A stretch of DNA of 64,000 nucleotides from Cyanophora paradoxa (GCA_004431415.1 QPMI01000415.1:1-64000); one strand, 5' to 3'; positions 6,983-15,753 are shown, counted from the first letter of the stretch. Notes: generated from the sequence alone by a model not told the origin. Numbers and translations are program-made.

Positions 6983-9948
6983 TTCACAACAAGCATATCT
7001 ATATATTCAACGATAACATCAAGTCGCTCGAAATGCGCATGGCAAAGATGGAGGTCGAAGAGCTCGATAATCATGTTCCTAAGTCGAACTCTTCGTTAGC
7101 ACTCTATAAAATTCCGACGTGTCTTACTCACGATATCTTCGCGCACACATCCAAGGATCTGTTAAAGATCACGCAATTAAAACTATCGCCTGACGAGCGC
7201 AGTTTCATTCGCATTCTGTATACTGGGCGTGAAGGTCTGGAAGGTCTTCTATTTACGTTCCTGAAAATGCGATATGAGCCCGCTGTGAAGTTAACACCAT
7301 CGAAACAAATCGACAGCATCACATTCAAAGCTAATGGCTCCATGTTCTCTATCAAAGATCCACGCACAACCGACCACTTTATTGAGCAAGATTTCGAGAC
7401 AGAAGAATATTATAATAAGGTCTGTGAAATCGGGAAGGGATTCCGCGAGTCGCTTCTAAATGCGACGAATATCTCACATTACAGTCCGAATATGCGCGAA
7501 ATTCTCACGCACTACAAGCGATCCGCACTAAGCGGCTATTTCTATAAGCCGAACCCGAAAGCCACCTACACAGCTGTCGATATGGCGAAGTGCTACCCTT
7601 CGATACTGAAAGGCATGCAATATCTTCCGAAATACAATGTGTTTGATGACTTCGTTCCCTTTAAAGCGGGAAGCGATATTCTCGAATACGCGATCTACTA
7701 CGTGCGTGTCGTTGCGTTTGAGAGAGAGCAAGCGACTTTCGCCGACGATGAGGATGTAGATTATGATGCCGCCATGTCTCGCAAGATTGACGGAATCGAA
7801 ATTATTCTGGATCGCGCATTTTCCGTGAGTGGTCGCTGTTATAATTTCATGACAGGCTACACTCTCTCCATGCATTGGGCGGACGTAAAGGACAAGATAG
7901 AGATTATCGCGGTCGCGGAGCCTTCGCATTTGGTGCCCAATACGTCGATCTCGGAGATGAAGAAAGTACTTTCAAGTGACATTCAAACCACGGACAAGAA
8001 ACACATTTTAGTGAAAGAGATCGGAATGCTCGGCAAATTCCAAGACTCGCAAACATCCACGAAAATGTTCTACAACCGTGCCGAGGCTGAGAGGTTCGCC
8101 CAAGAATGCGGAGGAACAGTAGAGGTGTTTACTTTCAATCCTAAGAATTCGAAACGTGTCAAAACTCTTAGCGAATTCGAAGGTCACATCTATTTCGTTA
8201 AGATCAGCTCTCACCGCGAGCTCGTTAACGGATTCCTTCCTATCCACTTTCATATTTACGATCGTAACCGCGCTAATATGTTTGCGCAATACAAGCGCCT
8301 GACAGCGCGCGGGCACAAGGTTGCCGGGATCAGAACGGACTGTCTTTATATCGAAGGTTCATGGACAAGTAAGAAAGAGTTCGACCGAAATGCGTTTGAG
8401 AACATGGGCAAATTCAGCTATATTCCCGGGAAAAGATGCCCTGAGAATGCACTCCGCCCACCACGGGGTGTAACTCTCGAATTTCAGGATCCCGAGACAC
8501 TCATTAACCGGTTCTCGCTGAGGGACGAATTTAATCCGGAGTGCTTTAATTGGGTTGCGGAGCTCCATAATCGTATGCTTGTCCTTGCTGACATGCCCGG
8601 AAGTGGAAAGTCGACCCTCGGTATTAATTGCTTTGCCTCTCAAAAGTCAAATTGCTTAGTCATTTGCCCCTATAACAAACAGTGCGCAGAGCTAAGGGAC
8701 TCTCTCAAAGTCCGCGGAATCGAGAATATTACCGTTCGTACTTTGTATAATGTTCTCGGGATCCGTGTCTCAAATGATCAGACCTACGAAGAGGCTATGA
8801 GCGAAAAAGACCAGAGGGCGTTCGTATCTGAGTTCAGCCACATTATGTTCGACGAGATATTTGCGTATTCCGTAAAAGATCTCGCTAAGATCAAGTCGTT
8901 TATCGATCGCTATCCGGATATCAAATATTTGGCTAATGGCGATACCTATCAGAACGAACCAATTAATGACGAGCTCTCGGTTTCTGATCGCAAGGGCTAC
9001 TATAAGCGCGCTGTGCAGAGCATGTTCCCTAACGTTCTGAGTCTACGCAATAACAAGCGGCACAAGAAGGAGACAGACCGTGAATTAATTCGGGCGATTA
9101 AAGAGGATCTCTTCGAGAACGGACTGGAAGCCGCACAGATTATCTCGAAATACGGGTTGCCGACAATTAATGATCTAAGCGCTATTCCCGACGGCTACTT
9201 TGGCATCGCTTACAGAAACGAAATGACCTTAGCCTACAACAAACTGATGCACGATAGACGCAAAGTAAATATCCCAACCGTAGAGGTCAATGGCATCAAA
9301 TTCTACAAGGGTTTGGAAGTCGTTTGCCGCAAGTATCTACGCATTTCGCGGTCTGAGGGCGAGTCTATAAACGCATACACGAATTACACCTATCGAATCA
9401 CCAAAATCACAAAGCAAATGGTCACATTAACGGACGTTTTCGATGGTGTCACGTTTGAGGTTCCGTGCGCGATGTTAGAACATTTTTCTCTCCCTTATGC
9501 AGGAACAGGTCATTCAACGCAAGGTCTCACACTTGATTCGGGCATTGTCATTTGTGAGGCTACGTTCCGCTATACCACTCGCGAATGGTTCTATACCGCG
9601 CTCACTCGTAACCGCGATCTGTCTACTGTGCTGATTTATACACCGATTCACAAGTTCCAAGGAAAGAGTGACTACATCGAGTATCTGAAAGGGAAGATCC
9701 GCGGTTACAAATGCCAGGATCAGCGTGCCGGGCGCGATTTCGATGAGGCGGATTATATTACGCCGGAGTGGATATTAGAGCGCAAGAAGCAACAGAAGGG
9801 CGCCTGTGCGCTCTGTTCCCTTCCTATTCCGACTGAGCCACAAGATCCGAATTACAAGCTCGTCGTGGATCGCATAAACAACAGGCGCCCACATCTTAAA
9901 GACAATTGCCAGCTCGTGCATCACGGGTGCAATTGCAGCAAAAAATAA
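6979..9948 (+). CDS. PolB-like palm domain fused to SF1 helicase with Cys/His C-terminus
   Basis: A 989-residue protein. Around residue 200 is a family B polymerase motif A (VDMAKCYPSI), preceded by a YSPNMR-LTHYKRSALSGYF block. Near residue 450 is a motif C-like IRTDCLYIEG. From about residue 530 an SF1 helicase begins: Walker A (MPGSGKST), Walker B-like MFDEIFAYS near 625, a TGHSTQG block near 850 and motif VI YTALTRNRD near 880. The last 60 residues hold CALC, then VVDRINN and HHGCNC, an HNH/treble-clef-like zinc module. The gene overlaps the preceding replication gene by 4 bases. Exonuclease motifs were not found. The polymerase fold assignment rests on motifs A and C, and the helicase assignment is stronger. 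The element's replicase is the likely role. Confidence 0.75.
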   Translation: MIHNKHIYIFNDNIKSLEMRMAKMEVEELDNHVPKSNSSLALYKIPTCLTHDIFAHTSKDLLKITQLKLSPDERSFIRILYTGREGLEGLLFTFLKMRYEPAVKLTPSKQIDSITFKANGSMFSIKDPRTTDHFIEQDFETEEYYNKVCEIGKGFRESLLNATNISHYSPNMREILTHYKRSALSGYFYKPNPKATYTAVDMAKCYPSILKGMQYLPKYNVFDDFVPFKAGSDILEYAIYYVRVVAFEREQATFADDEDVDYDAAMSRKIDGIEIILDRAFSVSGRCYNFMTGYTLSMHWADVKDKIEIIAVAEPSHLVPNTSISEMKKVLSSDIQTTDKKHILVKEIGMLGKFQDSQTSTKMFYNRAEAERFAQECGGTVEVFTFNPKNSKRVKTLSEFEGHIYFVKISSHRELVNGFLPIHFHIYDRNRANMFAQYKRLTARGHKVAGIRTDCLYIEGSWTSKKEFDRNAFENMGKFSYIPGKRCPENALRPPRGVTLEFQDPETLINRFSLRDEFNPECFNWVAELHNRMLVLADMPGSGKSTLGINCFASQKSNCLVICPYNKQCAELRDSLKVRGIENITVRTLYNVLGIRVSNDQTYEEAMSEKDQRAFVSEFSHIMFDEIFAYSVKDLAKIKSFIDRYPDIKYLANGDTYQNEPINDELSVSDRKGYYKRAVQSMFPNVLSLRNNKRHKKETDRELIRAIKEDLFENGLEAAQIISKYGLPTINDLSAIPDGYFGIAYRNEMTLAYNKLMHDRRKVNIPTVEVNGIKFYKGLEVVCRKYLRISRSEGESINAYTNYTYRITKITKQMVTLTDVFDGVTFEVPCAMLEHFSLPYAGTGHSTQGLTLDSGIVICEATFRYTTREWFYTALTRNRDLSTVLIYTPIHKFQGKSDYIEYLKGKIRGYKCQDQRAGRDFDEADYITPEWILERKKQQKGACALCSLPIPTEPQDPNYKLVVDRINNRRPHLKDNCQLVHHGCNCSKK

Positions 9949-9966
9949 ACAGGTTTAATTAGAAGA

Positions 9967-11397
9967 ATGTCACGGATCGTTAGAAGGGTAGCGGGCGAGG
10001 AGACAGAGACCACCATACTACCTATCGCGGTTCCTGAAACTGAGCAAGTCCCCCAAAAAATCACAAAACGCCAAGCAAAATCAAATTTATTAGGAGATGT
10101 TCCTTTTAGCATTGCTAACCCGTCCTCTAAGATCGTGCGCCGCATGTATGACCCAAAAACAGGTTTTAAGAACCCATCGGCATTGTACGAAGAGCTGAGA
10201 AAAGAGGACAAGACCCTCACACTGAAAGAAGTGCAAGATGTCGCAGCGAAACAAGAATTTATGCAGATCAACAAGAAGCCCCCCGCACCGACCCAAACCG
10301 CTTTTATTCCCATCACAGCCCCGCCGTGGTGCTACCAAGCCGATCTCATCTTTTATCTCTCATATGGCAGCTATAATTCCGGCTACATTGCAGTCCTTAC
10401 TCTCATCGAGATGACAAGCCGAAAAGCATATGCCAAGAAGTTAAAGAATAAGGAGGGCGCAAGTGTTGCCGCCGCTTTTGCGGAGATGCTCACAGAGCTC
10501 CCGGCTCCGATGATTCGATTGGAGACAGATAACGGTTCGGAATTCATTGCGAAGGAGTTTCAGGAGGTCGTAAAAAATAATGGAATAGAGCACCGCTTTA
10601 AACAGGTCGGAGATCACACTTCTCTGGGAATAATGAATCGCTTTCATTTGACCTTAAAAACGATGATAAACAATTACTGTGTCGCTTATAATACAGTTCG
10701 ATTCATGGACAAATTGGACGACTTCGTTTTCAATTATAATAACACCATTCACAGAACCATAGGAATGAAACCCGCAGATGTTAAGCTTTCTGATATGGAG
10801 CGGATCCGAGCGGCTATTATTTCAAAGAAGAACACAATCGTAAAGGATATATTCAGCGACTTTAAGCCGGGTCTCCACGTCCGTGTATTATTGCCGAGAT
10901 CAAAGTTTGATAAAGGAGCGACCCAAAGGTATAGCCGAGAGGTCTACAAAATTGCGGGAAGGAGAGGAAACGCGATAGAGGTGCAAGATGCAGCGGGGAA
11001 CGTAATGCCGAAGCTTTTTAAGCCGCACGAATTGCAGATCATTACAGAGGTCGAAGCTGTGGTCGAGCCATCAGGCAACGCTATTTTAGCGGCTGATGTA
11101 GAGGCAGCTTCGATCCGGCAGGTTCAAAAAGAAGGCATAGATGTCGCCGCAAGTGTTCCAAAAGGCGCATTATTGGAAGATCGCGCAGAAAAGACAAAGA
11201 GGGCGCTGAGAGAGCTCGCTAAATTAACGATCGCGGGAACTGAGAAGCTCTCAGAGGTAAACAGTCAGCGGTGGTATAAATCATTCAAGAATCAGAGCGC
11301 AAGCTACACAGCCCTACTACGCGCATTCTTCGGTCTTCTCGTTCATAACAAACCCGAAATTATTTTCTCCGGTAAATATAAAAGAGATGGAGGGTGA
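9967..11397 (+). CDS. Retroviral-type (rve) integrase
   Basis: A 476-residue protein with a disordered, Arg-rich N-terminus and an RNase H-fold core. The first catalytic Asp lies in QADLIFY (near residue 124) and the second in ETDNGSEF (near 180). An HTSLGIMNRF block stands where the catalytic Glu is expected. Alignment with the element 2 integrase (GRIEAF) puts Asn at the Glu position. The conserved NYNNTIHRT segment, a chromo/SH3-like C-terminal part and an LSEVNSQRWY tail shared with element 2 follow. Polinton integrases insert the linear DNA with 6-bp target duplications. Activity of this copy is doubtful if the Asn is real. The 3' end overlaps the next start by 11 bases. Confidence 0.9.
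   Translation: MSRIVRRVAGEETETTILPIAVPETEQVPQKITKRQAKSNLLGDVPFSIANPSSKIVRRMYDPKTGFKNPSALYEELRKEDKTLTLKEVQDVAAKQEFMQINKKPPAPTQTAFIPITAPPWCYQADLIFYLSYGSYNSGYIAVLTLIEMTSRKAYAKKLKNKEGASVAAAFAEMLTELPAPMIRLETDNGSEFIAKEFQEVVKNNGIEHRFKQVGDHTSLGIMNRFHLTLKTMINNYCVAYNTVRFMDKLDDFVFNYNNTIHRTIGMKPADVKLSDMERIRAAIISKKNTIVKDIFSDFKPGLHVRVLLPRSKFDKGATQRYSREVYKIAGRRGNAIEVQDAAGNVMPKLFKPHELQIITEVEAVVEPSGNAILAADVEAASIRQVQKEGIDVAASVPKGALLEDRAEKTKRALRELAKLTIAGTEKLSEVNSQRWYKSFKNQSASYTALLRAFFGLLVHNKPEIIFSGKYKRDGG
11357..11383 (+). promoter_or_regulatory. Promoter-like motif AAATTATTTTCTCCG + ATATAAAAG
   Basis: It lies inside the 3' end of the integrase gene and just before the ATG at 11387. It is the same word as upstream of 5639, which suggests that the next gene has its own transcript. 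Confidence 0.55.
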
Positions 11398-11701
11398 AAA
11401 GTATTATGTTGATATTCCGTTTGATAAAAAAGACGTTGCGAAATCCCTCGGTGGAAAGTGGGATCGTGAGAATTCATGCTGGTATGTCATGAAGAAAGAT
11501 CACCCCCTATGCTCTCAGTTCAAAACTCTAAGCTATGAGCAAGTGTATCAAAGAAACGTGAAGGTTTACCTCGATATTCCTTATGAATTTAAGGATCAAG
11601 CGAAGGCTGAGAAAGCCCGCTGGGATCCCGTTATGAAATCCTGGTATGTCATGGGTCTCGATCACCCGCTAATGGGCAAGTTTCCGATCAAGGAGCATTA
11701 A
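11387..11701 (+). CDS. Tandem DUF5710-like protein
   Basis: A 104-residue protein made of two copies of one motif: a YYVDIPFDKKDVAKSLGGKWD-like first copy ending in CWYVM, and a VYLDIPYEFKDQAKAEKARWD-like second copy ending in SWYVM, each followed by Asp-His-Pro-Leu. This matches the DUF5710-type fold found alone or fused in phage, plasmid and large-virus proteins. The function is unknown and nucleic acid binding is often supposed. Element 2 has a related single copy (AKWDKTIRKWY) at 40745-40966. Confidence 0.7.
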   Translation: MEGEKYYVDIPFDKKDVAKSLGGKWDRENSCWYVMKKDHPLCSQFKTLSYEQVYQRNVKVYLDIPYEFKDQAKAEKARWDPVMKSWYVMGLDHPLMGKFPIKEH

Positions 11702-11726
11702 ATATATCTGTCGTTTTTTTCATTTT

Positions 11727-12119
11727 TTATGAAATTGGGAACCTTTGCTCGACCTGTAAGTCCCACTTTCGAACTTTCAGCCTTTCCTGTATGAGATTGT
11801 TAATGTCCCGTGCTATACCCATCGTCTTTGCTTCGGCATTTGAGCCGCATGTAAAGATATCGATCGCTAATAGCCCCTGGTCGCTATAAGAGTGAGCTGT
11901 GGCATGCGACTCATCTAATAGAAAGCCAATCGCGAAACCGGGAGGGGAAATAGAGCCATCGAAAATGCAAGTGTGCTGGTGCACGATGCGCATATTGCGA
12001 TCTGTGATATATTGCGATAGGTTCGCTGTGATCCACTCGGCGCATGCCTCCGGGGACTCGGTGAACGGGTCGGTTATATAGTCGAGCATTACGTGGTAGC
12101 CGCGGTATCGGGAATCCAT
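11727..12119 (-). CDS. speD: S-adenosylmethionine decarboxylase, prokaryotic SpeD type
   Basis: A 130-residue protein of the small pyruvoyl-dependent AdoMet decarboxylase class. It shows the processing site DESHATAH, in which the Ser after Glu becomes the pyruvoyl group, an ISPPGFAIGFLL strand before it, and the catalytic AIDIFTCG with its Cys. The enzyme makes decarboxylated AdoMet, the aminopropyl donor for spermidine. The length suits a single SpeD domain. It faces the DUF5710 gene and shares its strand with the methyltransferase. Element 2 carries a second, divergent copy (17100-17501). No other polyamine genes are present, so it would act on host pools or make spermidine for DNA packing, which is inference. 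Confidence 0.88.
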   Translation of the reverse strand: MDSRYRGYHVMLDYITDPFTESPEACAEWITANLSQYITDRNMRIVHQHTCIFDGSISPPGFAIGFLLDESHATAHSYSDQGLLAIDIFTCGSNAEAKTMGIARDINNLIQERLKVRKWDLQVEQRFPIS

Positions 12120-12150
12120 TATTAATTATTTAACAAATATTTTAATTACT

Positions 12151-12960
12151 CTATTTTTCACCAAGTTCATAGTTAGTCATTATGATGTGGTCCCTTTTTC
12201 GTTTTGTTATACCATACACTTTGCCATACGTATGGCGAATATAGGGTTTAAATAGTAGTTTCATTAAAAGAGCATCATTTACAACCATCATAACCTTGCA
12301 TTTCGCTGTCTTAAATAGGTCTTCCAAATCCAAAAAGAAGGTTTCTAAATCGAATTCTACATTTTCGTAAAAGTCATTATTGCTGTTTACGTATGGAGGA
12401 TCGAGAAATATAAAAGCCGCTTCATCATCTCTATATTTGGCTACAATATCGCGAAAATCCCCATGGGATAGGTTGACTTCTTTTATGAAATCATCGTAAG
12501 GTATCTTATTTTTAAGAGTTGTATATGGACTCACCTTTACGTTTCGTTTTTTGAAATCACGGAGGGTTTTAACATTTAAAATGCTGTTTTTAAGAAGATA
12601 GAAATGGTGAGCTAAGTAATCCATTGCATCTTTACGATCATGTTGTAGAAACTTCTTATAGACTTCTTTGTGCTCTTCTATATTGCTAACTGCTTCGAAC
12701 TGTTTAAGACTCTCTAAGAGTTTAACTTTATTGTCTGGGTCTTTCATTGTATTCAAAAAAAGGGTATGGGTTTCGTCGTTATCATTCATATAATAATCAA
12801 ACCGGTCTTTATGCTTTTCCCAAAGATAGAAACTACAAGCACCTGAACCACAAAACGGTTCTATAACTTTATTAATTCCTTCTAAATCGATATATGGATA
12901 GATCGTTTCCATTTCATTATACTTGTTGCCGGTATATTTATGGTAAAAGTGAGTCTTCAT
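12151..12960 (-). CDS. D12-class DNA N6-adenine methyltransferase
   Basis: A 269-residue protein, close to the Dam/D12 family length. The AdoMet-binding motif I is IEPFCGSGACSF (near residue 33) and the catalytic motif IV is FLDPPY (near residue 185). An N-terminal HKYTGNKY-like segment corresponds to the family's opening motif. The family methylates adenine at N6 in a short target. No partner restriction nuclease is visible in the element, so it is a solitary methyltransferase. It is one of the more AT-rich genes of element 1 and is absent from element 2, so it is probably a cargo gene. It lies 31 bases from SpeD on the same strand. Confidence 0.88.
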   Translation of the reverse strand: MKTHFYHKYTGNKYNEMETIYPYIDLEGINKVIEPFCGSGACSFYLWEKHKDRFDYYMNDNDETHTLFLNTMKDPDNKVKLLESLKQFEAVSNIEEHKEVYKKFLQHDRKDAMDYLAHHFYLLKNSILNVKTLRDFKKRNVKVSPYTTLKNKIPYDDFIKEVNLSHGDFRDIVAKYRDDEAAFIFLDPPYVNSNNDFYENVEFDLETFFLDLEDLFKTAKCKVMMVVNDALLMKLLFKPYIRHTYGKVYGITKRKRDHIIMTNYELGEK

Positions 12961-13088
12961 TTATTATAGGAAGAGAAAAACAATTTATATATGTATCTCG
13001 CATGTTGTTTGCATGTATCTTGCATAGTGGGCGGGGCGCGAGTTTATTTTAACGTGGTCTATCGTCGTACTTTGTCGTAAATATGCTA

Positions 13089-13266
13089 ATCGTACATTTC
13101 GACTCGATTGAAGTACATTTCGATTCGTACATTTCGATTGAAGTACATTTCGATTCGTACATTTCGATTGAAGTACATTTCGATTCGTACATTTCGATTG
13201 AAGTACATTTCGATTCGTACATTTCGATTGAAGTACATTTCGATTCGTACATTTCGATTGAAGTCG
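13089..13266. repeat. 30-bp tandem repeat
   Basis: About six copies of a 30-base unit made of two nearly equal halves, each beginning GTACATTTCGATT. It lies just outside the last gene. All six frames stay open through it because the period is a multiple of three, which gives spurious reading frames. Confidence 0.9.
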
Positions 13267-13680
13267 CGAGTGTGTGCAGGTGGGCATTTTTGGCAGCACA
13301 AACTTGCGAACGCAATCGATCTCGTACTTATCATCGTACTCTCTCAGTGGGGTTCACCTCGGTTTTCTTTTTGGATTACTGAAAACAGTCCGGCAACGAT
13401 CGGGAACATTTCGTAATAATGGGGTCTTACTGTGCCTTACTGAGAGATCGGGGGACGGGATTATGGCTTACTGAGAATGGTAAGGGATCGGAGAGAAGAT
13501 GAAATGTAGATTTTCGTGATTGGTTTCAGTAAGGAGGGGTTAGATGTTTGAAAAATACAGTGTGGCTCAGTGCGAATTACAGCGATTTTATTAATTTGTG
13601 ACTGAGAATAAAGAATGTTTTATACTTGCTCACTGAAATAGGTCGGCGGGAATTAGTGGGGTTCACCTGCAAGCGAGCCG
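13267..13680. other. Possible right terminal region of element 1
   Basis: There is no gene here. The region holds repeated short words: AGTGGGGTTCACCT at 13345 and again at 13655, and several TTACTGA/TCAGTAAG words. TCAGTAAG also recurs in the non-coding end of element 2 (near 16560, 16830, 16870 and 17060). This supports a terminal viral region rather than host DNA, but no terminus can be fixed. Confidence 0.4.
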
Positions 13681-15025
13681 CGCGGAAGTGTGTGTGTATA
13701 TATATATATATATACAGATCTAGATCTAGACGCGTATATATATATACGTGCGTATACGTATATACGCATACTAGTACGTAACCCGGGCCATAGCCTAGCC
13801 TATAGCTATATAGCTAGTAAGCCTGCAGCTGCAGCTGGAAAGTCGGACCTGGATCTCGCGAAGGCGCGCCGTCCAGAAATCTTCGCTTTGCGGCTCGCCG
13901 CGGCCGGCCGCGGCGGCCGCTACAGCTAGCGCGTACGCGTCCGACAGCGCAGCTGCAGCCATATGCATGGTCCCGATCCGACGGTCGTCGCTGGAATTCT
14001 GTCAGCTGCAGGCTGGGCGCGAGCCGGCCGCGGGCGCTGCGCATGCGCATGCGCTCGCGTACGTATACGTTAACGTTTGTGCCGTGCACGTGCTCAGAAT
14101 CCGATGATCGCACGCAGGCTGACGCAGCTAGTCCATGCACTAGTACTGATCATGAGCCTGATGCAGGAGGCGCGCGTACCAGAATATTAATGGCGAGAAA
14201 GCTGAAAGCTTAAAGCTTAAAGCTTGCCAAGTTGAAGTTCCCGCTACGTACAGCCGCTGAGCAGCTGAGCTGAGCTGCAGCTACGTATACGTACGCGTCT
14301 ACCAGCTGCAGCTGCCAGGCTGCCAGGCTGCAGTAGCGTCGCGTATATAGCCTAGTAGCCTAGTAGGCCTGACCGCGCGGCGGGCCGCGGCGCCGCGGCG
14401 CCCTGCCGCAGTGCAGCTGCTGCAGTGCGCAGCCGCAATTGCAAGTTGCCGCAAGTTGCGCACATGCCACGATGCCGCAGTGCGGATGCGCAGCCGCAAT
14501 TGCAAGTAGCTCAGCGGCTGCAGTCTGCAGGCTATATATTGCAGCCATGGCCAAAGTTGCACTGCAGCCTACTAGGCTAACTTGCACTGCGGCAGCCGGC
14601 TGCCCGGGCCAGCCTGGCAGCATCGCAATTGCCGTTAAAATGGCCCGTTCTACGTTTGCCAGCATTGCCAGGCAATTTGCCAAGTTGGCATTGTTAGCAA
14701 TGCCTGCGTTGCCACTGCTTGCCTAGCCTTGCCAAAAGTTGCCATGCCAGACTGTCGCTAAGTCACAGGCTCAGGAAAAAAAACTGTTCATATGCGGCGA
14801 TCGCGATCGCGATCGCGATGAATCGACACCGGATCCGGATCAACTTTAGTAACCGTTGTAACCGCCGCGGCGCCGGACTCTTCGTTACCGGAGTCGAGTT
14901 AACCCTACGTACTGGTATACCAGTATACCAGTACTACGTCGACTCTACTAGGCTACGACGGGCCTAGGCGTATGGTCTGCATCAGACTGCATGGTGCCGA
15001 ATTATTGAATCACTAGCCTATAGCT
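13681..15025. other. Palindrome-dense host intergenic DNA
   Basis: No gene is supported. The stretch opens with a (TA)n run and is packed with short reverse palindromes: AGATCTAGATCT-type at 13716, AAGCTT tandems at 14206-14225, GCGATC tandems at 14797-14818, and TACGTA, GTATAC, GCATGC and CTGCAG words throughout. A near-palindrome of about 33 bases is centred near 14922. Open frames here (for example 14439-14726) are built of repeated Ala/Cys words and lack any domain. Confidence 0.6.
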
Positions 15026-15033
15026 AGTAGTAG
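15026..15033. repeat. hAT target-site duplication, left copy (AGTAGTAG)
   Basis: The eight bases directly before the left hAT end match the eight bases after the right end at 42372-42379. Eight base pairs is the hAT signature. The word is simple sequence, so a chance match is possible. Confidence 0.6.
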
Positions 15034-15373
15034 TAGGGTTACCGGGCCGAAATTTCGGCCGGCCGAAATTTCCGAAAGATTCGAAATTTTGGCGAAATTT
15101 CGGCACCCTCCGATCCGAATTTCCGAAATATAATATATATGATTAAAAAATTCACGTTTATGGCAGAAAATACCCCCTGCGAAAAAGTCACGCACCGGGG
15201 TTAAAAAACGGCTTCACGTGCTGTTCGAAAAAGCACGAAAAGCACGAAAAAGCCATGTGCGCGTCACAGCGCGTGCTCACCGGCGTCACCGCGGACTCGG
15301 CGCGGAGTCGGTGCAGACTGCAGTGCTGCCGACGGCGCGACGCCTATAGCTACCGTGCTTCTGCAGAAGAAAG

Positions 15374-15753
15374 TTGAGAAACGCTAAAGACTGGCTGTTT
15401 CCAGATTTTGGTGATTCTTGTCTTCGCATTCAACATTTGAAGGCCGTGTTTGAACTCCGAGCAGATCACATAGACGATGAATATCGCAAGAAGACGAGAC
15501 CTCATGAATGGTGGGGTGGTTGGATGGAAGACCTCCCGGCCCATAACAAGCATCTCCCTCCCGGCGGGAACTGGAACGCTGCCACTCGTCAGAAAGCTGT
15601 CGAAGCTCTCTGCGATTTGGCTATCAAGATTACATCGGTTCGTTCAACATATGCATGCACCAATTATAACATTAATATTCATTGCATCGATCGCAGATTC
15701 CAATGTCGTCAGCTCTCAGCGAGCGCACCTTCTCTGCATTTGGATACATCCAC
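15374..15753 (+). pseudogene. hAT transposase C-terminal region, 5' part (cut by element 2)
   Basis: The readable exon runs from about 15374 to about 15632 and ends in a probable GT donor (TCG|GTTCGT). A second exon begins after CGCAG near 15690. This second exon encodes SSALSERTFSAFGYIH, the start of the hAT dimerisation domain (family pattern SSAxSERxFS). The open frame is cut at the Ile-His codons by the ATCCAC target duplication. The upstream exon has a Trp-rich WWGGW segment and no catalytic DDE residues, and the rest of a roughly 600-residue transposase is missing. The second half lies at 41896-42198. Confidence 0.75.
15748..15753. repeat. Element 2 target-site duplication, left copy (ATCCAC)
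   Basis: This exact 6-base direct repeat matches 41890-41895. Six base pairs is the known duplication length of Polinton rve integrases. Removing one copy together with the element restores a continuous hAT coding frame, which is independent support. Confidence 0.95.

Larger units (their letters stand above)
1..13680 (+). mobile_element. Polinton/PLV-type integrated element 1 (left end outside window)
   Basis: This is a block of viral and transposon genes of lower GC than the host DNA to its right. It encodes capsid proteins, a packaging ATPase, a PolB-like polymerase/helicase, an rve integrase, SpeD and an adenine methyltransferase. The gene order parallels that of element 2 at 15754-41889. 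The left terminus lies before base 1, so no inverted repeat or target duplication can be shown. The right boundary is uncertain: the last gene ends at 12960, a 30-bp tandem repeat follows at about 13089-13266, and palindrome-dense host-like sequence begins near 13680. Element 2 also carries tandem repeats in its terminal repeats, so 13083-13680 may be the right terminal region of element 1. Confidence 0.85.

Noticed and set aside
13083-13416. Overlapping frames on both strands through the 30-bp repeat; also considered as a CRISPR array
   Set aside because: Direct tandem repeat without unique spacers in a eukaryotic/viral setting; the frames are repeat artefacts.
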